A stretch of DNA of 58,196 bases from Bolinopsis microptera (Eukaryota; Ctenophora; Tentaculata; Lobata; Bolinopsidae), in contig NC_087072.1 in NCBI RefSeq assembly GCF_026151205.1, positions 24,323,603 to 24,381,798 of the forward strand, written 5' to 3'. The notes beneath the pieces were generated by a model that saw only the letters and a list, made by a program, of their open reading frames with translations, was not told where the DNA came from and ran no database searches. Both the position numbers and the translations under genes were made by a program. Positions 34,885 through 46,500 of this stretch are shown here, one piece after another (position 1 is the first letter of the stretch; every line of letters begins with the position of its first letter).

Positions 34885-37800
34885 TACGACTACCCTTAAT
34901 AGTAATAGTTATAGTTGTCCCGATATAAATTACTGCCTATTGGATTAACCCTTCTGCGACTGCAGAATGCTTAATTTAATTAAAAGAGCATAACCTGCCA
35001 ATAGTCTCTATAACAATATAAGAATAGTATAATATATATATATTAATTTATATAAGTATATTATTATTATATTATTACCATATATTCCCTCAAATTCATT
35101 AAATTTGTGAGAGTCAGTCAATTATACAATTATATAATATGTTTTCAAATATCCACTTTAATTTATCAGCTTCCTTACGAGACATATTTATATTCGACAT
35201 AATTCCGGTGACCTAAATGATTTGGGAACGAAAATATGGGATTTTTTTCCAAAAAAAAAGTAATTTATAAATCATTTTAAAAGCAATTCAGGATCGAATA
35301 CTAGTGTTCATTTGTTAGATGAATCATATTTATAACACTATATTGATAGTAAATCGACAAAGTCATAATTAAAGAAATACGTGAAAAATAATTTGGGGAA
35401 AATAATGATGATGACCTAAATTTTGGTAGTCCGAAAATATGGTGTTTTTCCGGAAAACCACCGACTTTCGTACCTTTTAAATATGTCTCGTATTTGATTG
35501 GCTGGGCGAATCTTCTCGGGTATTTGTGTTATTGGCTAAAACATGGTTTTAAATTGCTATTTCACGCTTAATGCTATTCAGTGAACCTGTTTAATTATTC
35601 CGAATACAATATACACGCTTTGTCCATTGTTAAAATGTTTATTACATATTTATTTTCCCACCCAAAATCCAACTGTACAAACTACTGACATGCTTCATTG
35701 TTCCACCCGTACACAAAAACACTGTGCCCCGTCTTCACCTCCGCAGAAGCTTGAAGTAAAAAGCTGCAAGTTGTTGGCTCTTCTGTTGACGAGTGCTTGT
35801 TATTTTCGTCTACTTATTTATATTACAAGTACCGCGCGTTAGCCACCTGACCAGCACGTGACCTGAACGTGACCAGCAAGTGTTAGTTCGCCGGTTTGAT
35901 TGTATTGTCAGTTCTTGTCGTCGTTATCTTCTCCTGAAATATACTCGATTTATTGATCATTGATTACATTGTCCGTACCTCTGTTGCATTGCTGGATCAA
36001 CAGCTGTTGTTAATTAAAGCTTGACAAATTTCCGCTTGCAGTAGTAGATGATCAAACAATGGCCGATAGAATAAGTTATTAATTCCTAATTGTAATATTC
36101 GACAAATAAAATCTTACCGGTCAATTTCATGAAACTAACCGCCTTCTCACACAAAGGATTATATTTCAATTAATGACAGGAATCCTTATCGTCACATTTA
36201 ATTGTCAGTAGGAATTCGAGTAATTGAGTTTCAGGGAGGGCTGCGTGAAACATGACGGATTTATTATAATCACTATAACGCGACCATTGTCCACCAGCCA
36301 ATCTCTTACCGCCCTGCCTTCTCTCTTTACTCCTACTTCACATTCAACCAGGCGATATGTTACGAATATTGTAATTTTAAATTCCGGCTTATATACACTC
36401 GCAAGTGTTGCTTATTGGATGGTTTTACCCACAATAACACAACACACACCATTGGTCCGTAGTGATGACTTAGGAATTGTTCTTATAATGACCATGTTGG
36501 TCACATCATGCTATACTTAAATAATTCTCATGACTTATTAAGTTTTGCTCACGCCAAAATATCAGCTACGTAGCATGTTATAATCCAATTTATGTTATCA
36601 TGGAATAATGGCCATTCAATCTAAGGCTTGCCTTAATTGGGATTTCATCAAATACAGCTTTAAATCAAAACGGTTTAATTTGTCGGTAATTATCCACAAT
36701 CCACATTCTTAAACTTCATTGAGCATAATACCTAGAGTTTAATATCATGCCGTTTAGTCTTCAATATCCTCCTCGGTGATTATACGCGCTTATAACCGAG
36801 CCAGCCACGTTATAATGCCCACGTCTAATGAAGAGACTTAGGACCGACAGTAGATGTCGGTAACATTGCTTCGTGCTTGAACATAAATAGGGTTTGCATT
36901 TAATGTTTGTAGATATTGGTACGTACCACATTCGAGATGTTTCCTCTTTCCACTAATGCGTAGACTATTTCTTTTCTTGACTCCAGTGAGTATATTTATT
37001 TCTAGCATGTTTAATGGAGTTGTGTGCTTTTACCTGCAGTTAGCCGCTTGGATAACTATTGATATTTCTACTAGTCGAAGGATCTGGAAGCACTACATTT
37101 TTCATGATTATTTTGAGTAAACTTATTACTACGGACTTTTATTTTCTCATATTAATTTTACTTTTTACTTTCCGCAACTACATAACACTTTGAAGAATTT
37201 CAACACTTTTGAGTTATGTCACAACACCTACAAAACATCCTACGTGAGACTGAGAGGCATATATCAGTCATTATCAGCTCTATTCCACATAACCTGTTAA
37301 CAGTAACACGTTCAATATATTCAGCAGATGATCGGATCCAATTCACTTTATTAGCTGAACGGACTCATTGTCACTAATGAGCATGTATACGTGCCGATTG
37401 TGTCGATCCTACTTGCCATGACCTCCATAATATGGCCTGATTAATATCTGATTATCTGACTGTGTCCGACACTGGGAACAATGTCTATTGTCCCAGGCTC
37501 TACACAATCAGCACGGTCTACATGTTTCATGTTTACAGGCCATCAGTCTCCATATTAGTGACCGCTAACTCCTTGTTCACTCCACAGATGGACATAAGTG
37601 GCCTTTAATAGCCCATCGTTATTTACCTTGGAACGATATTGTTTCGTACTTCTTGGAAGGGTTAGCACCACGTCGACATAGTCCATTTTGAAATATAATG
37701 GTCGGACGGTAATTGCTTCTTCATAAAGACGCTTTTGTTGTTTAAATTCTGAACCATGTGGCATTTGGCAAGGGTTAAACGATGTCATTATACGGACAAA

Positions 37801-38296
37801 AATATCGTCTAGACTCGTGTCACGTCTGCCTATTTTTTACCATCATTTCTACTAATTGTGCTTCTATCTGATTTTCCAGCAAGTATCCGGTTGTGCCGGC
37901 ATTTTCATGCGAGAATAGGATGGTTTATTGCCCATTTAACCTATCCTAAACAGCTTGAATGCATGGATGCTTCTAGATGGTTGGCAATCACATAGCGAGC
38001 AATTCTCAGGTGACCTTACAGGGAAATGCCGTGGTAGGATTGTAGAGAATACTGTGTCATGTTCAGATGTGCTCAGCAATCCTTGTATTTTCCTGTGTTT
38101 ACAAGCGGTGTTGTGTTCTCTGGTTTACAGCCTGCTGTCATTAGTTTAATACGAAACTCAGGTTATTGCTGTCTACAGCACAAAAACACATGTTCTAGAG
38201 ATCAAGATGACGTTCACAGAGTATACTAGTGAATACTACGTGTAATACAGTCTCACTGTCCTGTACAGCTTATCATTTTAGAGTTAGTGATTGTCA
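34885..38296. other. Gene-poor AT-rich stretch
   Basis: Contains an AT-rich tract near 35025-35090. Short frames at 35627-35842, 36224-36520, 37555-37788 and 37955-38149 carry no recognisable domains. No exon chain seen. Confidence 0.5.
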
Positions 38297-38516
38297 GGGT
38301 TGTTACAGGGTTGTTACAGTGCTGTTACATGGCTGTTACAGGGCTGTTACAGTGCTGTTACAGGGTTGTTACAGTGCTGTTACATGGCTGTTACAGGGCT
38401 GTTACAGTGCTGTTACAGGGCTGTTACAGGGCTGTTACAGGGTTGTTACAGGGCTGTTACAGGGCTGTTACAGGGCTGTTACAGGGTTGTTACAGGGCTG
38501 TTACAGGGCTGTTACA
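38297..38516 (+). repeat. 11-bp minisatellite, 20 copies, open in all forward frames
   Basis: Unit GGGCTGTTACA with variants GGGTTGTTACA, GTGCTGTTACA and TGGCTGTTACA; exactly 20 units. Since 11 is not a multiple of 3 and no copy creates a stop, all three plus-strand frames stay open through the array. They spell the same 11-residue repeat (GCYRAVTGLLQ) in different phase. No flanking domain supports coding. Confidence 0.95.
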
Positions 38517-40928
38517 GAACGTCAGAACACGGAGATGTTTGTTCATATTCTCCTGGTCTGTTCAGTGTTTAATTAGTACGGTCTAATCTGCGCACATGTG
38601 ATCTTGTTCATGGTTGGAGGCATAGTGTAATGAGGAACTGCAGCAGCAAGCAGCATAACGACCACACATCGTACACGTATAGAGCATACATTGTACTATT
38701 ATTGGTAGCTTCTAGCTAGAGCATGACACCAACAACCATAAACAGTCCCTGGATGTATCTTGCATGTCCTGCCTTCCTTGTCATTATAATAATGATCCTC
38801 TGGAATATTTAATGAAATGCAGCCGTCTCGCATTTTAAGGTTTCTATGTAGCTACTTGTGGTTCAGTATAAAGCGTTCATGATACTGAATCTGCGAACCA
38901 GACCAACCTGCCGAATTGAAATGAATTAGACTATTGAGCTACTAATTTTCGACTGTCACTCGCCCACCCATTTATATTACGCTGCACTAGTTATTAGAAT
39001 TATGGCCGATCAAACATATGTCACGTCTATTCTGTTCAGAATTCTGAATTCTGATGGCTGCTGACAGAATTGATAATTTTTTTCGTTCCCTGCACGCTTG
39101 AACAAAAATATGATTCAATATTTCAGTGTAATTTTTAGCGATACAATTAGGATATGAATGATTAAAAGAAGAACCGACATGCATTTGCCACTAAGCACAG
39201 TTATAGTCATGTTAAGACTTTAGCTGCAGTTTCAAGCCTGATAAGTGCGTAATGTTTCCGTTTTACAACTGACTATTTCGTGGTATTAACTCTCCTCGTG
39301 TATTACAGATGGTTGTTTTCAGCCTAAATATTTAACAGATTGGTAATTCTACAGTAGTAAATTTGTAGTATTAGTAAATCTATAGGTCGCTAAGTTTGTT
39401 TACAATAGTTTTCCTTAACCAGATAAGCAGGGAACATAGAACCTTGGTTCTCGATTATCTTTATTTTTGGAATTTTTCCTAGTAGGCGATTAGGTTTCCT
39501 ACATTGAAGCGTTACGTATCAAAAATCTAAATAACATTAGAATTTTACTCTTATTATTTCGAATATCCACTAAATTTTATAATTGCCACAATTTCATTTC
39601 GTCCTTCTTTCGTTTAAGCACTACTGTCTTTTCATCTTTATTAGTTGTGTAAATATGTATGAAAATAGTTGGTTTTATTCAATGTCCTTGCCATTAATTC
39701 GATTTAATTATGCCTCTCTTCTCTTTTGTTAAAGGTCAGTCACGTCGGTGCCGGCTGATCTTCTCATTGTATTGCCTTCGTCCAACCTATCACCGTCCAA
39801 TTCCATAATTACAAATAAAGTATCTGATTTATGGTAATTACCAAAACTCAGTTCAGCTATTTATATTTTCACCGTGCTGTTATTCATAAATTTACAATGC
39901 GTGGGTAAAAATTTCTTCGTTATCTATATTATCTTACCATTCATGTCAATTAGCTAGCTAATTAAGTATTTTGTTTATGAAAGGTGAAGCCACAGTAAAT
40001 CTCAAACTCATCAAATTTGCTTCAAAAAGCCCATATTGTCGTGTGAAAGCATTTCCCAGTATAATTTGGCTGGCAGAGTTTTGGGTGAAATGCTACATGT
40101 CATGATGTCATGATAGCATAATTCCTCATTTGTCATTTGTGTTCAACCCAATTCTCCCAAAAATAGTGCTTAGTTTTTTTTGGCATCAACCGCAGCTACA
40201 TTGACTTGCTTTTATAACAGCTACTTGACTCGCTTTTTAAATACAACCTACAGCTACCTACTCACTTACTATTCAGTATTCACTAAAATTTAAAATGTCC
40301 GAGGCTAAACTATGCAGTGTGTAAGGTTATAATTATGTACGGTATTTACTATTTACCAGTCATGTCATTTTATTTATTATCTTTCTCTTCTCAGCATTTA
40401 AGATTGCCAAACATTTCGTAAAACACAGCACACTGACAAAGCTTAGTTGTGTAATTAAATATAATCCTTTGATTAAGTGGGGTGAAGAGTAAAATGTTTG
40501 TCTTAAATTGGTGTTTAACTCGGTATCCTTTGCCTTACTCTTCAAAGCTCCATACTTAGGTAATTTTCTAAAATTGAAATTGCAACAATTATTAAATGCT
40601 GAAAATTGTTTGGCGGTTGAATTTTTGTATGGTTATAATTATACACGGTTTAAATTATGTGCGTTTGGTAGTTTGAGGGCAATCATTACCGGATGAATTG
40701 TAAACGATAAATAAAGATAGATTCGTGGCTGCTACTTAATTACTACTACTACTACTATATTAAGTCGAACATTTTCTATAGATAAATTTTCACTTTCAAA
40801 TTTACTATAATCGCATACTCTATTCACATGAGTGTAGCCTATAATATTCGTATTTTAACTGTTACTGTTAGTCAAATATTATAGGAACATACATACATGT
40901 TACATGGCGAGATCTCCATCCAAAAGGA
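38517..40928. other. Gene-poor AT-rich stretch
   Basis: No exon chain or RNA gene recognised. A (TAC)n microsatellite lies near 40739-40756, just beyond the 3' end of the LINE. Confidence 0.5.
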
Positions 40929-42256
40929 TTAGTCTGCGTCATCTGCGTCATTACTTTGTATTATACAACTTCGGCGGGCAACATCCCTCCATCCCCCCCG
41001 ATCTGCAGCCAATCCCCTCACACAATCAATCGTGAGTCCATCACGATCCAATCCCCGCTCAGCATCCCCAACAAACACATCACTCAAGCTCCCCCTAGGC
41101 CCGCCTCCCGATCGCTTCCCACGCCTGGGTTTCCATTCAAGTAGATAGTTAGGTAACCGATCCTCAGGCATTCCACCGACATGCCCAAACCAACGCAGCC
41201 GTCCTGTTGCTATTATGTCAGCAAGAGCAGCCATTGAAGCCCTTCTTAAAACATCTTCATTTCTTACCCGACGGAACCACCTCACTCTCAGGATTCTGCG
41301 TAAGCAGTACTGATGGAAAGACCCCAATCCCCCTGCCTGCACTTGAGTCGCGCTCCACATCCCACCCCCACAGGCCAGAACGGCAAGAACAGCTGCGACG
41401 TAGATCCGCACCCCGTTGTTAATGCTCATGTTCCCACTCTTCCAAATGTTATTGAGTTGGCCAAAAGCTCCGGTTGCCCCCCCAATCCCGACACTCATTT
41501 CTTTATCGATCTTGCCATCCGATGCAACCCCGGCACCCAAACAAGCGAACTGAGCGACCTGCTTTGCAGAGCCTCCATCGACAGTAACATCTATGGTCCC
41601 ACTCTCCGGGAGCGGGCGCCGCGACGTATCTTTCCCAATTACCATGATCTCTGTTTTCTTTGCGTTCATCTTTAAACCCCCAAGCCCACAGTATTTCGCA
41701 ATATTGTCCGTTGTTTCTTGCAGTCCCTCGACAGTGTCATCCATGCCTGCTATGTCATCAGCATAGTCCAAATCAATGACACATTTTTCCGGTTGTCTGG
41801 AACTTTGTCTGTACTGAAGAGTAAAACCACGCGATATATTTTTAAACTTCTCGGCAAGTTCTAATCCCCAGTTAAGTACAAGGTTGAAAATGGGAGGCCC
41901 TTGCACATCACCTTGTCCAGTCCCCGAATCGACATCAAACCATCTTGTCAATAGGAACAAGTCCTTTTATAATTGCAAAAATGCTCGGATCGTTAATCAT
42001 TACATATTTTTCGGACTGTACTTTGGTTTTGACTTTGCATATTTTTACTTTAAAGTTATTGGTTAGTCATGTTTAAGAGAGCCGATCTGATATCAGCAAT
42101 CTCCACCTTGGTGGTGTTGATTTCTGATACGTACGGGGTATAAAAACTGCTTTGTCGTTCTCTCCTTCTAATTCGACCTTCTTTGATCGTGTCACGTAAA
42201 TAGGTAAATGTACTGCCAGTTTTCAAAGTTGCAGACCTACCTCGACGCTCATACAA
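40929..42256 (-). mobile_element. Truncated non-LTR retrotransposon (LINE), reverse transcriptase remnant
   Basis: A minus-strand open frame at 41960-40929 (343 residues) holds the later reverse transcriptase motifs: GTGQGDVQGPPIFNLVLN, then the catalytic YADD box (DLDYADDIAGMDD), followed by the C-terminal region CLRRILRVRWFRRVRNEDV and RLRWFGHVGGMPEDRLP common in LINE proteins. The frame ends in a short GACGCA repeat, resembling a LINE tail. A second frame at 42256-42056 (VEIADIRSALLNM) resembles the segment just before the reverse transcriptase palm, which suggests internal deletion. Endonuclease domain and first palm motifs are missing, so the element is inactive. GC-richer than its surroundings. 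Confidence 0.88.
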
Positions 42257-42331
42257 AAATCTGGATGCTTTCTTTTGTTGGATTTAAATTTATTTAATTA
42301 TATTATCTATTTTGCCTTATTGTGTGATCAG

Positions 42332-42676
42332 TCATTTCCTTTGTTTCCCAGTCATTTCCTTTGTTTCCTAGACATTTCCTTTGTTTCCCAGTCATTTTCT
42401 TTGTTTCCTAGACATTTCCTTTGTTTCCCAGACATTTCCTTTGTTTCCCAGACATTTCCCTATGTTTCCTTTGTTTCCCAGACATTTCCAATATCATTCT
42501 GTAAAAGTGAAAGCCACAGTTTGAATCCTTTGTTTCCCAGTCATTTCCTTTGTTTCCTAGACATTTCCTTTGTTTCCTAGACATTTCCTTTGTTTCCCAG
42601 ACATTTCCCTATGTTTCCTTTGTTTCCCAGACATTTCCAATATCATTCTGTAAAAGTGAAAGCCATAGTTTGAATT
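42332..42676 (+). repeat. 20-bp minisatellite of acceptor-like units with 149-bp higher-order copy
   Basis: Unit TCATTTCCTTTGTTTCCCAG or ACATTTCCTTTGTTTCCTAG, each a pyrimidine tract ending in an AG that resembles a 3' splice site. Two blocks each end with the same tail (AATATCATTCTGTAAAAGTG at 42490 and 42639). No annotated exon adjoins it, so splicing use is unproven. Confidence 0.92.
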
Positions 42677-43531
42677 GAAGCAGATCACACACAAATTGAA
42701 AGTTCCTTTCTGTGAAACTCAAGTTTAGCTTCAACTAACTAAATTGTCCTCATCTCCTGACGTCAAACACTTTTGGTTGGTGGATGTTTGGCAGTTCTTA
42801 GGTTGTGAGGCGCAGTTTCATAGCATTTTATACGTTCCTTAAACGACTTGCACTTTTGAACTGCGCCGAACTTTAATCTTAAATTGTACTGAAAACGGAA
42901 ATTTACTGCCGCGTGGCTGGACCATAATTAGTTTAGAGAACTGTATTACTTTCGAGAACTGTATTGTTCTTGCACCGCAAATTCACACGAGAAGAAATAT
43001 TTTGACGCATTTGTAATTTGGGTTTAGCCTCGTTTTCTACACATGCATATTTTTGTTCTACAACTACATGGTATTACTATTATGTAGTAACACTGTAACA
43101 ATGTCTACATTCTGCAAGTTACAACATTCTCTAGACATGTCTTGCTCTAACGTCTAGTTTCGCAATCGCTGTACAGAATATATTTTATTTTAGACAACTC
43201 AAAGTCATCATTACATTTATAGCTCTACAAGCTGTGTCACTTGTGTGCACGACAATAACCAGTTTATCAATTTTGCTTCTACTTTATATATGCCGCTTCA
43301 TCGGTTTACTGATAGCGTACATTAGCTTATATCATTTTCATTAGCTTATATTAAGCGATTGTTACAAATCTTGATGAAATATTCAATTTTTTAACTACTT
43401 TCGTCTTTACTTTCGTCTTTCATTTCAAAACGAACATGAAAGTAACTAGCTCTTAACTTACCCGCTATCTCAGAAATGAGGGAAAGCAGTGACCATGGTT
43501 AGCTGCTCTGACGCTCTACATTGGCTGTACA
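42677..43531. other. Upstream region of the receptor gene
   Basis: AT-rich; presumably contains the receptor promoter and 5' untranslated region. No TATA box stands out immediately upstream of the ATG at 43532. Confidence 0.4.
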
Positions 43532-46500
43532 ATGAGCTACATCCTTACACTCCCTTTTCTGATTATAGGTAAGCTGTAATTATATTGTCGAGTGATCTGG
43601 ACTCTGGTGGGGAGGTGGACCTTATTCTCATGTGTTGACACGTGAGGGTGATTCTGAGTTTTTATTGGTCAACACGGGAAGATTAATGGATAAACTTAGG
43701 CTTGTATCAGAAAGAATATGGTTCATATCCCTACTGGAGTATCAAGATCTATATTGTGGCACCATATACTACTAAATGTGCCCTGTTCGTCGCGCACTGA
43801 TAGTGGATGAAGTGGTCAGTGACTCAGTGACCACTGTGGTCACACCGTGGTCACACCGTGGTCACTCTGGTCACACTGTGCAGCGTGTAATATTGTGGAT
43901 ACTCCTAATACTGGTAAGGGATACTCTGCAGACTAATCATATCGTGGTCAATGTAACCACTGTAGTGGCTTGTGCTGTTACCTTACTCGGGAATATTATG
44001 ACTGGGATAAAGTGGTGGGTTTTGGAAAATTCCGCCATATTTTTCCCGGTCATTAATTTTCCCAGTCATAAATTAACCCGCTATAATATTCCCGAGTAAG
44101 GTATAGGAATTCAACCAAATAACCCAACCATTCGGGTTGCGCGATCATTCGGGCTTTTCGTGTCGGTTACTGCAGACAAGGCAACAATTAATTTCGTAAT
44201 CTTGCAACTATCACTTTACCCACCTGATCGTCCAATAAAAAGGCACGCTCCAAGGACTTTTCCAAACGGAATGTTATAATTTGACCATTGATTCTCATTG
44301 ATCAAGGAGGATTAAAGTTAATCAAAGAGAATGACGTAGAGAATAGTGTAGAATTGTACGCGTAGCATGTCTTATTTTATGCTTACAGTGACCTAGTGTG
44401 AAATAATGAAATAGCGAAGTACTGTGAATCAAATATCATGCCTTCGCTTGAGGCATAACTATATAATTGATGATTTTCGATTTATCAGCAATTCATATTT
44501 GTTCATACTTAGGAAGCGTGGTGCTATCAAATCACCAAATGTTAGGTAATGTTGGGTTTGTCGTGAAAAAACGTGATAATATGTCAATGTGGTAATTATA
44601 ATAATATTATGTGATAATTATAATGTGTGATACGTGTGTTCACAGCACTATTCTGCTTCGGTGGTATCTTCTCATTGTGCACTTGCTTATGTAATGTTTA
44701 TGCATTGTGTACATATTTGTGTACTACTGATATTACTATGCTCATGAATTAATTTTAATTGGCCAATGATCATGCACCCATAGATCTAAAAGCACACATT
44801 GTTGTATAAATATAATAATCGCATATATATATATATACAATATACATCTGATCGATAAATTCTTCCAAATTAAAATATATGGAAATTGAAAGTGTACACT
44901 TAAATGAGTCGCTCTGGCGCTCTAAATTTTCCATGATTCCACTACAACAATCACTGTATTTTGCAACAGCTCCGCTAATATACTCTTTATTCCCAGGTTT
45001 TCTTACAAAAATTGGTGACTCTGAAAATGATGGTTACCGACTCAAAGAAACCCAAGAAAGGGTAAATTCAGACAGCGGGGTAATCACTCCAAACCATACC
45101 ATCTACCTAGCAGTCCTCACTGACATCAGCTCTAGTCTGTATGCGGTAAGTAGTGTACAATTCTCATGTTTAGTTGTTTTTAACATTTCTAACATTATGC
45201 CATCTTGTTTGTTTTAAACGTGCACTTCGGATGACACGGTACGTGATTATTCGGTTGACACTTGACACGTAATTATTTGAGCAATTCAACACCTCTCAGA
45301 CGACGGGGTATGAGAACTTAGCCGCTGCTCGGCTAGCTATTGAAGATATCAACGCTGATAAAACCTTCCTGCCCGGCTATCATTTTGACATGTTGTTCAA
45401 AGATGACGGATGTGATATGGAAATTGGACTCAAAGCGCTGACTAACGCCTATGATAACGAGGAAAATAAGTAATATATATATAAGCCTTATCTGACTCGA
45501 AACTAATAACGAGCTGTAAAATACATTAATTATGAAATGTAATTCAACCACTTTAATTATACAACTACTAATGCTACTTTGCCAGTTACTACTAAACTGC
45601 TGCATACATACTTAAGTATACTTAACCTTGACCCTGCTGTTTTTCAGGAAGATTCACGCAGTTATTGGAATATTGTGCTCCGTACTTAACCTTGACCCTG
45701 CTGTTTTTCAGGAAGATTCGCGCAGTTATTGGAATATCGTGCTCCGTAGTGTGTGAGTTGGCCGGGTACTTGTGTTCCTCGGATCAGTGGAATATCCCCG
45801 TCGTATCCCACTCTTGCTCTTCCGACGATCTTTCTAAAACTGACAAATATCCCACCTTCGCTAGGTAAATAATAAATATATGTTGTATTTTGGTTACGAT
45901 CGGATGAAGCTGATAAGTATTATTGAGAAGACGGTTATCCTTTCTCAACTCTTGTAATTTATTTTTATCTCTTCTTGAAATAACGTCATTTACTTATTTT
46001 ACAGGTTATCATTGTCGGTGTTCAAGTATACCAAATCTATTATAGCCATCTGTAATAGGTTTAACTGGATTAAAGTTGGCTTGATGGTCAACAACATAGA
46101 TTGGTAAGAGTGCCTGACCGTTTGCTTTTTTGCTGTGTTTAACATTTTTAACACTGCGGGCCCTCGCTTTGTACGACAGGAAAAGCTACTTTAACATCAC
46201 TAACAATAAAAGTTAAACAATTCCCCGCTAATCTTTAAGTATAAATACATTTTTTAATTGAAAAGGACGAATATATCACTCTATATCGTCACATACGGCA
46301 GGTATGTGAAAACAGCTGGAAAGATGAAGGAACTTATGGGAACTAAAGAAAACAACGGAATGTTGGACATAGAAGTAATGTTAGAGAAGTTTTACTTTGA
46401 TGAAAATTCGGACGACGAAACTTCCGACACTTATCAGCTCCTTGTGGAACAGCTAAACAGGATGAAAACTAAAGTCAGAGGTGAATAGACTAGAATAATC

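Noticed and set aside
38229-38586. Three overlapping frames of 93-115 codons as repetitive proteins
   Set aside because: Openness follows from the stop-free 11-base unit; flanks show no signal peptide, domain or exon structure.
45648-45711. Upstream acceptor as the normal exon start
   Set aside because: It shifts the frame and leads to an early stop; the acceptor at 45711 preserves the receptor fold.
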